Source: G963668185 sp965237445 (GTDB taxonomy: Bacteria; Chloroflexota; Dehalococcoidia; Lucifugimonadales; G963668185). From it: DNA of 64,000 nt. The position numbers and the translations under genes are program-made. The stretch is taken from assembly GCA_965237445.1 (NCBI GenBank), contig OZ250142.1, forward strand, positions 744,001-808,000. Reading direction: 5' to 3'. The notes under the pieces are model-generated. The model had not been told where the DNA came from and ran no database searches. It saw only the letters and a list, made by a program, of their open reading frames with translations. Shown one piece after another: positions 34,909-43,069 of the stretch. Within the stretch, counting starts at the first letter, position 1. Every line of letters starts with the position of its first letter.

Positions 34909-34954
34909 GCCAGCCCGAGAAACCCGATACGCCACGTCTCCGGAGTCCGGTGAA

Positions 34955-35323
34955 ATGAACCACCGCTTGGAGCGCGTTAACTCCACAGTTCGCACTGTTG
35001 TCAGCAAAGTAATCGGGTCCGAGATCCGCGACCCGCGACTCTACTCAATGGTCAGCGTAACGCGGGTGGACACCTCCCCGGACTTCAAGAACTGTGCAGT
35101 CTACGTCAGCATACTAGGCGACGAGTCTGACAAACGCAGCGCAATGCGGGCGCTGCGTTCCGCCGCGGGTTTCGTCCGGCAACGAATTAAGCCTCAACTC
35201 CGCATGCGGACCGTCCCAATGCTCGAGTTCCACCTCGACCTGTCGATCGAGCGTGACGCCGAGTTCTTGCAGCGCCTAACGGATGCTCAACCCGGCCACA
35301 CCGGGCAATCCGAAGGCAGCTAG
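34955..35323 (+). CDS. rbfA: 30S ribosome-binding factor RbfA
   Basis: 122 aa KH-like protein for 16S 5' end maturation. RLERVNSTVRTVVSKVIGSEIRDPRLYSMVSVTRVDTSPDFKNCAVYVSIL is typical, and VPMLEFHLDLSIERDAEFLQRL closes the fold. ATG 34955 (GGAG 11 nt upstream) gives the expected N-terminus; the frame is open far upstream within infB. Between infB and truB as usual. Confidence 0.92.
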   Translation: MNHRLERVNSTVRTVVSKVIGSEIRDPRLYSMVSVTRVDTSPDFKNCAVYVSILGDESDKRSAMRALRSAAGFVRQRIKPQLRMRTVPMLEFHLDLSIERDAEFLQRLTDAQPGHTGQSEGS

Positions 35324-35341
35324 TCTACGGCCGGCAATACC

Positions 35342-36259
35342 GTGGACGGAATCCTGAACATCAACAAGCCAAGCGGCATTACGTCCATGGACATCGTCCG
35401 CCGTATGAAGCGGGCAGCCGACATGAGGCGAGTTGGCCACGGCGGTACGCTGGACCCCATCGCCTCAGGCGTTGTCCCGGTGTTCTTCGGCCAAGCGACG
35501 CGCACAATGGAGTACGTGGTGGATGGCGTCAAAGAGTACAGAGGCACGATTGAACTAGGAGTTTCAACCGACACCTACGACGCCGAGGGAACCGTTACCG
35601 AGACCCGGGACGCCAGCACCCTTACCGCGCAGAGAGTGGAAGTGGCGATGGAGGCCTTCCTGGGGAAAATCGACCAGATTCCCCCCATGTATAGCGCCAT
35701 CAAACAGCGTGGCAAGCGCCTGTACACGCTTGCGCGCGCGGGCATCGAAGTAGAGAGAGCGCCTCGAAGAGTGGTCGTTCACTCGCTAGTACTGGAGCGC
35801 TGGGCGCCTCCCGAGGCCACCGTCTTGATCAAATGCGGGCGTGGCTTCTACATGCGTTCGCTGGCACATGACCTGGGTCAAGAGCTGGGAGTTGGCGGAC
35901 ATCTGAAGAACCTCGAGAGGCTGAGGAGCGGGAACTTCGTCATCCGAGACAGCATTACGCTCGAGGAGGCTGAGCTACGCTTCGAGGAAGGGTCAATATC
36001 CGACGTGATGGCGGCCCCGGACGCATCGCTCTCGGGAATGACCGCCATGGTACTTGGCCGACGGCATGAGTTAGCGATCAGGAACGGCAGGCCTCTGCCA
36101 CTCACAGAGCGGTTGCCTCACGCCGAAACCGGCGAGCTTTGCCGTGCCTACAGCGTGGACGGGCGCTTCCTCGCTATTCTGACGTTCGATGGCTGCGAAG
36201 CCCAGTGGAGGCCAAGCAAAGTGTTTTCCCTTGGCAAACCGGAAGGCGCACTCGACTAA
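35342..36259 (+). CDS. truB: tRNA pseudouridine(55) synthase
   Basis: 305 aa. GILNINKPSGITSMDIVRR, catalytic Asp in VGHGGTLDPIASGVVPV (near residue 42), YRGTIELGVSTDTYDAEG and CGRGFYMRSLAHDLGQELG are diagnostic. C-terminal PUA-like segment present. GTG start 35342, 18 bases after rbfA. Makes pseudouridine 55 in the tRNA T-loop, the same loop modified by TrmI encoded earlier in the window. Last gene of the nusA operon. Confidence 0.95.
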   Translation: MDGILNINKPSGITSMDIVRRMKRAADMRRVGHGGTLDPIASGVVPVFFGQATRTMEYVVDGVKEYRGTIELGVSTDTYDAEGTVTETRDASTLTAQRVEVAMEAFLGKIDQIPPMYSAIKQRGKRLYTLARAGIEVERAPRRVVVHSLVLERWAPPEATVLIKCGRGFYMRSLAHDLGQELGVGGHLKNLERLRSGNFVIRDSITLEEAELRFEEGSISDVMAAPDASLSGMTAMVLGRRHELAIRNGRPLPLTERLPHAETGELCRAYSVDGRFLAILTFDGCEAQWRPSKVFSLGKPEGALD

Positions 36260-36397
36260 ATGTAGTCTTACTTCGAACAGCTTTTCGGGATCTTGGCACG
36301 CGTAGATGCGGTCAAGGTCAGTCCGTTTTCCTGCTACTCGGTCCGCCAAGAGCTGCATCAGCGCAGCGACCGCCCCTACAAGAGACAGCTCTAGCTA

Positions 36398-36427
36398 TTG
36401 ACAGCAGTTCGTCCTGACACATAGCAT
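36398..36427 (+). promoter_or_regulatory. Promoter of the Rieske oxygenase gene
   Basis: TTGACA (36398-36403), 18-bp spacer, TAGCAT (36422-36427), reading toward the oxygenase gene 95 bp downstream. Confidence 0.5.
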
Positions 36428-36521
36428 CCGCTCAAGAGCCGTAGCAGCCGCATTCTCAGTTAGTTGCCACGGCCGGAGTGGCACGACTCCCAGAGGGGAC
36501 ACAGCGCAGAAGGAGAACCCA

Positions 36522-37709
36522 TTGCAGGCAGCAACCTACGAGCGAAGAATGATGACGCAGCTTGAAAAGAGCATCCCAGCTCACTACTACTATGACGCTG
36601 CTCACTATGAGCGCGAGCTTGAAGTGTTCTGGTACAACATGTGGGTGAACGTGGGTCGTGAAGAGGAGATTCCCAACCGGAGAGACTACCTTGTAAAGAG
36701 GATCGGCACACAGAACATCGTCGTCACGCGTGACCTCAAGGGGACCCTGCAGGCCTTCCACAACACATGCAGGCACCGCGGCTCGATACTTTGCACACAG
36801 GACAAGGGAAGCTTCGAGGGCGGCACCATCGTGTGCCCCTACCACGCCTGGACATATTCGCTGGAGGGCGACCTGATCGCGACGCCGCACCAGTTGGAGT
36901 CGGCGGACTTTGACATGAAGACCTATTCGCTGTACGACGTTGCCGTAGGCTCGTGGGGCGGCTACATCTTCGTGAACCTCGCCGGCAAGGACGCACCGCC
37001 GCTCGAGTCCGCCTTGGGCAACCTGCCGGCCCGATTTGCCAACTACCATATGGACGAGCTACGCATTGGCAAGCGCATCGTGATGGACATAAAGGCGAAC
37101 TGGAAGCTCCTGTTTGAGAACTTCGCCGAATGCTTCCACTGCCCGCAGGTGCATCCCGAGCTCTGCACGATCGTAGAATCATTTTGGGACGGGGGCGCGT
37201 ACGGCATCCGGGAGGACGAAAACGGCAACCTCGTACCTGAACTTGAGAGCCGATACATGCCGGGTGCGCAGTCCCTCACTATGGACGGCTCCTCAATGGT
37301 GAAGCCTTTCAAACACCTCAATGAAGACGAACTGGGGGTTCTCTACACCGCCGGTGTGGTAAGGCCCAACTTCTTCATCAATGTCCACCGCGACTATCTG
37401 AACACGCATCAGATGATTGCCACAGGCCCGGATAGCATCCAGATGGTCTACGACTGGCTGTTCGAGCCGGAAGCGATGGAACAGGAAGATTTCGACATTG
37501 ATTTCATGGTCGAGCTTTGGGACCTCACGAATCGGCAGGATGCCCGCAACTGCGAATGGCAGAATTCGGGACTGAAGTCGCGGCATTTCAAGCATGGCAA
37601 CTTCGTTCCACAGGAGTTCGGACCTCACCGGTTCAACCAGTGGGTACTGGACTCTCTGGGCGAGGGCACGGGCCAGTTCCTCAATGCGGAGACCGAGGCC
37701 ATGATGTAA
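36522..37709 (+). CDS. Rieske-type aromatic ring-hydroxylating dioxygenase, large subunit
   Basis: 395 aa oxygenase alpha-type subunit. Rieske [2Fe-2S] ligands: CRHRG (residues about 86-90) and CPYHAW (about 105-110). Mononuclear iron site in the C-terminal half: NFAECFHCPQVHPEL supplies the two His, and a later Asp (region around residue 345, DIDFMVELWDL) fits the third ligand. Needs a reductase/ferredoxin encoded elsewhere. TTG start 36522 is supported by AAGGAG six bases upstream; ATG 36549 is possible. The substrate is unknown; SAR202-like genomes carry many such oxygenases for recalcitrant organics. Confidence 0.9.
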   Translation: MQAATYERRMMTQLEKSIPAHYYYDAAHYERELEVFWYNMWVNVGREEEIPNRRDYLVKRIGTQNIVVTRDLKGTLQAFHNTCRHRGSILCTQDKGSFEGGTIVCPYHAWTYSLEGDLIATPHQLESADFDMKTYSLYDVAVGSWGGYIFVNLAGKDAPPLESALGNLPARFANYHMDELRIGKRIVMDIKANWKLLFENFAECFHCPQVHPELCTIVESFWDGGAYGIREDENGNLVPELESRYMPGAQSLTMDGSSMVKPFKHLNEDELGVLYTAGVVRPNFFINVHRDYLNTHQMIATGPDSIQMVYDWLFEPEAMEQEDFDIDFMVELWDLTNRQDARNCEWQNSGLKSRHFKHGNFVPQEFGPHRFNQWVLDSLGEGTGQFLNAETEAMM

Positions 37710-37738
37710 GAGAGGTCGGCTAGATCTAGTCGTACACG

Positions 37739-37772
37739 CAGAGCGCCCCGGGAGGTTTCCCGGGGCGCTCTG
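37739..37772. terminator. Strong bidirectional terminator hairpin
   Basis: 15-bp perfect stem (CAGAGCGCCCCGGGA ... TCCCGGGGCGCTCTG) with GGTT loop, then ATTT. It sits between the convergent oxygenase and HtrA genes, 30 nt after the oxygenase stop. Confidence 0.85.
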
Positions 37773-37809
37773 ATTTCCAGCGTGAGCCTAGAGCTGCGGT
37801 CAGACCGAC

Positions 37810-39105
37810 TTAGCTGGGACGCGTGCCCAGCGTCACTTCCACGCTCATCGTTTCGCCGTCTCGGATTACCGTCAGATCCACGTTCTCGCCTGGCCTCGTG
37901 TTGTCACTCAAGTACTCGATGAGATCGGAGAAGTCCCGTACGTCAGCGCCGTTAATCGCCACGATCACGTCCGGCCCGGTTTGCTCGCCAGCGCCTTCGG
38001 CGTCCCAATCGGGCGGACTGCCACGAAGCCCGGCTTCTTGCGCGGGACTGTCCTCCAAGACCATTCTGATGACAGTCCCGCGAGAGTCATCCGGCAGGCG
38101 CATCGCCTCGGCTAGTGGCGGGGTAAGGGAAAATCCGCTGATCCCCAGAAATGAGTACTCATAGCTACCCTTGGAGATCAGCTCCGGCACAATCAACTTG
38201 GCTGTGTTAACTGGTATCCCGAATCCTACGCCCATGCTTCCGCCGGTCTGGCTGGCGATCTGAGTACTTATCGCAATCACGCGGCCGTTCCGGTCCAACA
38301 GCGGCCCTCCGGAGTTCCCCGGATTGATTGCCGCATCGGTCTGGACAACGTGAGGCACTGAGAAAGGAGAGTTGCCGCTCCTCATCTCCCTGCCCAATCC
38401 GCTGATGATGCCGCTGGTCAGCGTGAACTCTTGCCCGAAGGGATTGCCTAATGCCAACACCACCTGCCCCACGATGAGTTCGTCACTATCGCCTAGCTCC
38501 ACTGCGGCTGGAATGTTCTCGGTTTCCCTAGTCTTCAGAACCGCAATGTCGGAGTGCGGATCGCTCCCCAGCAGCTCGAGTTCCACCATGGACCCGTCGG
38601 AAAAAGTGGCAGTCACCATGTCCGCACCAGCGACTACGTGATGGTTCGTTACGATGTGACCTTCTTCATCCCAAACGAATCCCGATCCCTCCCCGCTGCG
38701 AACCAGGTCCGGAATGTCCTGTCCCTGTGCAAACTGCGAAAGGAAGTCCAAGCTCTGCTGGTCTTCCACCCGCTGAGTTACGTGGATATATACCACGGAC
38801 GGCAACGCGCGCTCGTAGACGGAATTGACGACCTGCTCATGTGCAGCGACGATCTGATTGTCCGTGAGCGCGTCCAGCGAGACTGATCGCGTTACCGCGG
38901 CAGACGCAGACGTTGATTCCGCCGACGCCTGGGACTCATTCCCGATGGGCGAATCGACTTCAGTACCGCCACAGGCCCCGAACAGGAAAAGAGCCGCAAC
39001 GACGGCGGCGGCCGCGATGACCAAGCGCCTACGGCCTGCGAGAATATGCGACTCTAAGGCCACATTGCGGGCTTTGGATTGCGTAGTCCCCCTTCCACGA
39101 TCCAT
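37810..39105 (-). CDS. HtrA/DegP-like trypsin-type serine protease
   Basis: 431 aa. N-terminal hydrophobic segment VIAAAAVVAALFLFGAC ends in a lipobox Cys, suggesting a lipoprotein outside the membrane. Protease domain with His in IVTNHHVVAGA, Asp in DPHSDIAVLK and Ser in NPGNSGGPLLD; one PDZ domain at the C-terminus (TVIRMVLEDSPAQEAGL ... DVIVAINGADV). ATG 39105 begins 5 bp after the small zinc-ribbon gene; the frame extends upstream through that gene but has no protease features there. Role: quality control of exported proteins. Confidence 0.93.
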   Translation of the reverse strand: MDRGRGTTQSKARNVALESHILAGRRRLVIAAAAVVAALFLFGACGGTEVDSPIGNESQASAESTSASAAVTRSVSLDALTDNQIVAAHEQVVNSVYERALPSVVYIHVTQRVEDQQSLDFLSQFAQGQDIPDLVRSGEGSGFVWDEEGHIVTNHHVVAGADMVTATFSDGSMVELELLGSDPHSDIAVLKTRETENIPAAVELGDSDELIVGQVVLALGNPFGQEFTLTSGIISGLGREMRSGNSPFSVPHVVQTDAAINPGNSGGPLLDRNGRVIAISTQIASQTGGSMGVGFGIPVNTAKLIVPELISKGSYEYSFLGISGFSLTPPLAEAMRLPDDSRGTVIRMVLEDSPAQEAGLRGSPPDWDAEGAGEQTGPDVIVAINGADVRDFSDLIEYLSDNTRPGENVDLTVIRDGETMSVEVTLGTRPS

Positions 39106-39110
39106 GACTT

Positions 39111-39293
39111 CTAGGCGGCCTCCGCCGCCAGCTTGCAGGCGAAGTAGTCTTTCCAATCGCCATCGTCCTCCACATCGATTACGTATCCACATTGCAGGCA
39201 TTGAACATACTCCCCGTAGAAGTCTCGGTTGCGGCAAAGGTCGCCATTGCACCGAATGCACTCACTAAGGAATACGATCTTCCGGTCAGTCAT
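39111..39293 (-). CDS. Small zinc-ribbon-like protein
   Basis: 60 aa: CIRCNGDLC near the N-terminus and CLQCGYVI in the middle give a four-Cys zinc-ribbon pattern, followed by an acidic segment DVEDDGDWKDYF. ATG 39293 has GGGAGG six bases before it. Located directly before the HtrA-like gene (5 bp), so probably co-transcribed. Function unknown; I recognise the CxRCxGDL...CLQCG pattern only as recurrent in Chloroflexota. Confidence 0.7.
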   Translation of the reverse strand: MTDRKIVFLSECIRCNGDLCRNRDFYGEYVQCLQCGYVIDVEDDGDWKDYFACKLAAEAA

Positions 39294-39436
39294 GGTTCGC
39301 CTCCCAGTGCTGTTGAAAGCGTGAAGCACGCCTCGGACTGCATACAGTTATAGCAGGCGACTATCAAGAACTTATTAAGATTTCAGGCGACGTCCGGCGA
39401 ATGAGGACTGCAGATCACGCCGGAGTACGACCGCAG

Positions 39437-39467
39437 AGCTGGCGGCGAGTGATTCTCGCCGCCAGCT
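39437..39467. terminator. 13-bp perfect hairpin
   Basis: AGCTGGCGGCGAG-TGATT-CTCGCCGCCAGCT, nine bases beyond the stop of the minus-strand D-threonine aldolase-like gene. No clear T-run, so termination may be factor-assisted or it protects the 3' end. Confidence 0.65.
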
Positions 39468-39476
39468 GACCGGATA

Positions 39477-40580
39477 CTAGCGGTCGCGGGCCGAGTGGTC
39501 GTATGTGCCTATGAGGTTGCCGTCTTCGCCGACGACGAGCGCCTCAGGGTACTTCACTGAGGCTGTACAAGCGTGGCCCGGCGCGGCGAAGACAAACTGG
39601 CCTACACTGAGATCCGCTCCGTTCAGCTTGACGACGCCGTGTTCTTCGCTCTGAGAGGTCAACTCGCACTCAGGATGGCCAACCAGCTTGAAGCGGCGCT
39701 CTCTGGGGAGATCCGGAGATATCGCCTTAGAACCTATGTCGAGAGTCACGGTGTCCTGCAATTCGTTTCGATCGACTACCTGACCCAGAACGAGTGCGGC
39801 GATCTTGAAACCCAGGTCTTTCTGCTCAATGCTTTCCGCGTCCCAGTAGATCCACGTTCCGGGCGAAACCCTGAAGCCCTCGTCCCTCAGGAAGTAATGG
39901 AACGACCAGGAGCCGCCCGCAACGTTGTCGATCACCTCGATGCCCTGACGACGTGCACTGTCCCAGGCGTCGTGTGCGTATCCCAAACTCTTCTGGAAGA
40001 TAGCTTCCCGCTCCTCGAAGGAGGGCCTGTGCATTTGCCCATCGAAGATGTGTACGCCCAGCACGTTCAGACGCGGCGTCGCGGCGGCGCTGGCATAGAA
40101 GCGGCCAGCCTCCTCACCGGGCTGCACTCCGGTGCGATGCATTCCGGTATCCAGGTCAACGTACACGTCAATCGGAGAGCCGCAGGCGCTTGCAGCCTGT
40201 GAGAGCACTTCCAGATGTTCCGGCCTGCTAACTAAGGTCCTCAGACTAAGGTCGGAGTGCTTCCGCTTGAGCCGGACGAAACGATCGAGCTTCTTGGGAT
40301 GCAGCAGCGCATGGGCGATCAGGATCTCTTTGACGCCGTTCTCAGCCAACATCTCGGCTTCCTTGAGAGTGGCAACCTTGAACGCTGTGATGCCTGCCTC
40401 CATCTGCATGCGCAGGACAGCGGCTGACTTGTGGGTCTTGGCATGCGGGACGACGCGGTCGGCACTGCCGCAGACCTCTATGATCTCGCGAATGTTGTGA
40501 CGTACCAGATGCTCGTAGACCAGGAATGCGGGCGTATCCACATCCTCAGGACGGTTGAGCCTGTAACCTTCTACTTCCAT
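39477..40580 (-). CDS. D-serine dehydratase / D-threonine aldolase family enzyme (DSD1-like)
   Basis: 367 aa, alanine-racemase fold type III PLP enzyme. PLP Lys in VVPHAKTHKS near residue 48; DVYVDLDTGMHRTGV; C-terminal zinc motif PGHACTA (His and Cys ligands) typical of DSD1/D-threonine aldolase proteins. It acts on D-serine, D-threonine or related 3-hydroxy D-amino acids. Followed upstream (13 bp) by threonine synthase, so the pair may be one operon handling hydroxy amino acids. Confidence 0.87.
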   Translation of the reverse strand: MEVEGYRLNRPEDVDTPAFLVYEHLVRHNIREIIEVCGSADRVVPHAKTHKSAAVLRMQMEAGITAFKVATLKEAEMLAENGVKEILIAHALLHPKKLDRFVRLKRKHSDLSLRTLVSRPEHLEVLSQAASACGSPIDVYVDLDTGMHRTGVQPGEEAGRFYASAAATPRLNVLGVHIFDGQMHRPSFEEREAIFQKSLGYAHDAWDSARRQGIEVIDNVAGGSWSFHYFLRDEGFRVSPGTWIYWDAESIEQKDLGFKIAALVLGQVVDRNELQDTVTLDIGSKAISPDLPRERRFKLVGHPECELTSQSEEHGVVKLNGADLSVGQFVFAAPGHACTASVKYPEALVVGEDGNLIGTYDHSARDR

Positions 40581-40593
40581 CTCAATACTCCGT

Positions 40594-41919
40594 TCATGGT
40601 GTAGCCTGTGCTATTGCCTTCACAACAGCGTCGAAATCGCCAGGAAGCTCTATCGGCCGGCTTGGGAATTCGGAGTTTACTCCTGGCAGCTCTCCGGCAA
40701 GGTAGCCGGCCTTGAAGTCGGCAAACTTGAGCCCGCTGGCGGTGGAAATCACGATCACCCGGTCTTCAGGGGCAATGGTACCGCTTTCAACTAGCTTCAA
40801 CAGCGCCGCGAGCGCCACGCCTGTTTGCGGGCATGTGAACAGGCCGGTGCGGTCCGCCCAGCCGGCTGCGTGCGACAACTCATTCTCCGACGCCTGCTCA
40901 ACGATGCCGTCAAACGCGCGCAGCACCGCTATGGCTCGTTCTATGCTGACAGGGTTGCCAATCTGGATTGCCGTCGCGAGCGTATCGGCCGTCGTCATGG
41001 GTTCATAGTTCTCGAATCCGCCAAGGTAGCTCATGTACAGCGGATTGGCCGCCTCTGCCTGAGCGCATACGAGCCTTGGCAGCCTGTCAATGATGCCAAG
41101 CTGCTTCATCAGAGTGAAGCCGTTTCCGATCGCGGTAACGTTGCCCAGATTACCTCCAGGAACGATCACCCAGTCCGGGACTTGCCAGTCGAACTGTTGG
41201 ACTATCTCTATACTGATCGTCTTCTGGCCCTCGATGCGAAGCGGGTTTACAGAGTTGGCCAGATAAAAGCGGGGGTCTTCGCTAAGCTGACGGATGATTT
41301 CCATGCAGCCGTCGAAATCGGTATCCAGAGATAGCGTGATTGCCCCGTTGGCCATGGGCTGTACAAGCTGTGCCTGCGTAATCTTGTCGTTGGGCAGCGC
41401 GACCACGGTTGGGATGCTGGCCGCAGCACAGTAGGCCGCAAGGGACGCGGAGGTGTCGCCCGTGGAGGCGCAGACCACTGCCTGTATGTCAGTGCCCATT
41501 GCGATCATTTCGTTGACGGCGGACACAAGCACCGTGATGCCGAGGTCCTTGAACGAGCCTGTGTGGCTGTTGCCGCACTGTTTGATCCAGAGGTCCTCAA
41601 GGCCGATCTCATTGCCTAATCGCTCGGCCCAGAAGAGGTTGGAACCGCCTTCGTAGAGTGAGATTACGTTCTCATCTTCTATTGCGGGATGAACGAACTC
41701 CTTCTTGCCCCAGACGCCGCTGCCGTACGGCCACTGCGTGGTCATGTACCTGTCGTCGAACAGCTTCATCCACTCGGCTGGCTCTCGGGTAGCGAGGGCC
41801 TCCACGTCGTGCGCGACCTCGAGCAGGTCGCCGCAGCTCGGACATCGGTAGATGACCTCGGTCAGGGGAAAACGATCGGGACAACCCTTGAAGCACTGAA
41901 ACCATGCGCTGTACGTCAT
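40594..41919 (-). CDS. thrC: Threonine synthase
   Basis: 441 aa fold-type II PLP enzyme converting O-phosphohomoserine to threonine. N-terminal zinc-ribbon C(x3)C ... CPSC (residues 9-30), PLP Lys in SHTGSFKDLG near residue 125, STGDTSASLAAYCA as the phosphate cup and VPGGNLGNVTAIGNG. asd and dapB/dapA, which act earlier in the aspartate pathway, are found near the other end of the window. ATG 41919. Confidence 0.93.
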   Translation of the reverse strand: MTYSAWFQCFKGCPDRFPLTEVIYRCPSCGDLLEVAHDVEALATREPAEWMKLFDDRYMTTQWPYGSGVWGKKEFVHPAIEDENVISLYEGGSNLFWAERLGNEIGLEDLWIKQCGNSHTGSFKDLGITVLVSAVNEMIAMGTDIQAVVCASTGDTSASLAAYCAAASIPTVVALPNDKITQAQLVQPMANGAITLSLDTDFDGCMEIIRQLSEDPRFYLANSVNPLRIEGQKTISIEIVQQFDWQVPDWVIVPGGNLGNVTAIGNGFTLMKQLGIIDRLPRLVCAQAEAANPLYMSYLGGFENYEPMTTADTLATAIQIGNPVSIERAIAVLRAFDGIVEQASENELSHAAGWADRTGLFTCPQTGVALAALLKLVESGTIAPEDRVIVISTASGLKFADFKAGYLAGELPGVNSEFPSRPIELPGDFDAVVKAIAQATP

Positions 41920-42122
41920 TGGTGCAGACCTCGCCGGCGGAGTCTGAGTTTCACGCGAGCTTCAGCAGCACCTGGGATGAGTGCGCCGTTCTGCTCTCGC
42001 GAACCGTTCGCTCCATATAGCGATGGTGAACTTCCTCATGCGGGGCTCCGCAGGCCTGTCAGTGCCCATAGGTACGATCATCTCAACTATACGTGCGGGC
42101 AAGATGTAACTCAAGGATGTAC

Positions 42123-42956
42123 TCAACCGGCGGCGAACAGCCTGGCGCCGCCCGCGTTGAGATAGTTCTCCGTGACGTGGGTGAGAGGCTTGCCGGCCGA
42201 TGTGAAGTGCTCGGCCAGCGTGCCGAACACATCTGACAACTCCAAGAGCGCGGAGGCCGGATGACGCTCAGCCAAGCCGTAGAACCTGCGCCCCAGCTCT
42301 TCGTACTGCTCCAGGCTGAGTTGCCCGCGCCTGAGCGGCATGGCGTCTTGCACTGTTGGTCCGTTGCGCCAGCGGCCGGGGCCATAGTGGTCAGGGAAAA
42401 CACCCGTCATGAAGAGGCAGACGTCAGCGATCCGCTTGTAGTAGGCGAACTTCTCGGTCTCGGTCGCTTCGTCACAGAGCTTAAGAAGGCTCTCAACGTC
42501 CATGTCATTGCGGCGTATCTTGCGACGGAGGCCGCGCCGTATCCGTACCCAAGTCACGTGGCTGTGTATTCGTGTGAATGACGCCATCATCGCGGCCAGG
42601 TATTCCAGCACGGCCGGCCGGGCCAGGAGGTGTGCCACCGAGTCGGCGTCGAACACAACGATACGCTGTTTGCCGGCGCGCTCGACGGTGTAGGAGGCTT
42701 CTTCCAGGTCCTTGGCAGCCTGGCGCAGCAGGACCTCGAAGTAGAGGGCGGGGGATATCTTGACGAGGATTTCTTCGTCTTCGACGACTCTACGAAACAC
42801 CCTGTTGTCGCCGGCTACAGCGGCTCTCAGATCTTCATTCTGCCTGATGGCCCGCATCATGCGCTGCGAATCGGAGACGTGAGGCGCAACCTCTCCCACC
42901 AAGAACTCCAGGTCAGAGTCGGACAGTCTCTGGGAAGAATCGCGGCGTCCTGCCAT
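42123..42956 (-). CDS. Conserved protein of unknown function
   Basis: 277 aa, not assigned to any family I can name. Mostly helical and soluble, with no signal peptide or membrane segment. Distinct stretches: ILVKISPALYFEVLLRQAAKDLEEASYTVERAG, IVVFDADSVAHLLARPAVLEYLAAMMASFTRIH and ETEKFAYYKRIADVCLFMTGVFPDHYGP. The ISPALYFEVLLR...ASYTVER pattern occurs in other Chloroflexota proteins as far as I remember. ATG 42956 lies upstream of the groEL terminator region and 113 bp from the groEL stop; same strand, but a terminator separates them. Confidence 0.7.
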   Translation of the reverse strand: MAGRRDSSQRLSDSDLEFLVGEVAPHVSDSQRMMRAIRQNEDLRAAVAGDNRVFRRVVEDEEILVKISPALYFEVLLRQAAKDLEEASYTVERAGKQRIVVFDADSVAHLLARPAVLEYLAAMMASFTRIHSHVTWVRIRRGLRRKIRRNDMDVESLLKLCDEATETEKFAYYKRIADVCLFMTGVFPDHYGPGRWRNGPTVQDAMPLRRGQLSLEQYEELGRRFYGLAERHPASALLELSDVFGTLAEHFTSAGKPLTHVTENYLNAGGARLFAAG

Positions 42957-43017
42957 AGCGACCTCTATATTGAACCTGCAGGCGTCTCAGGGCAAGCGCC
43001 AAGGACCCCGAAAATCA

Positions 43018-43043
43018 GAGGCCCCGGCAGTTGCCGGGGCCTC
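43018..43043 (-). terminator. groEL Rho-independent terminator
   Basis: GAGGCCCCGGC-AGTT-GCCGGGGCCTC, 11-bp stem, followed on the minus strand by TGATTTT. Located 27 nt past the groEL stop. Confidence 0.85.
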
Positions 43044-43069
43044 CGTGTGCGTTCCGTGACAGTCTACGT

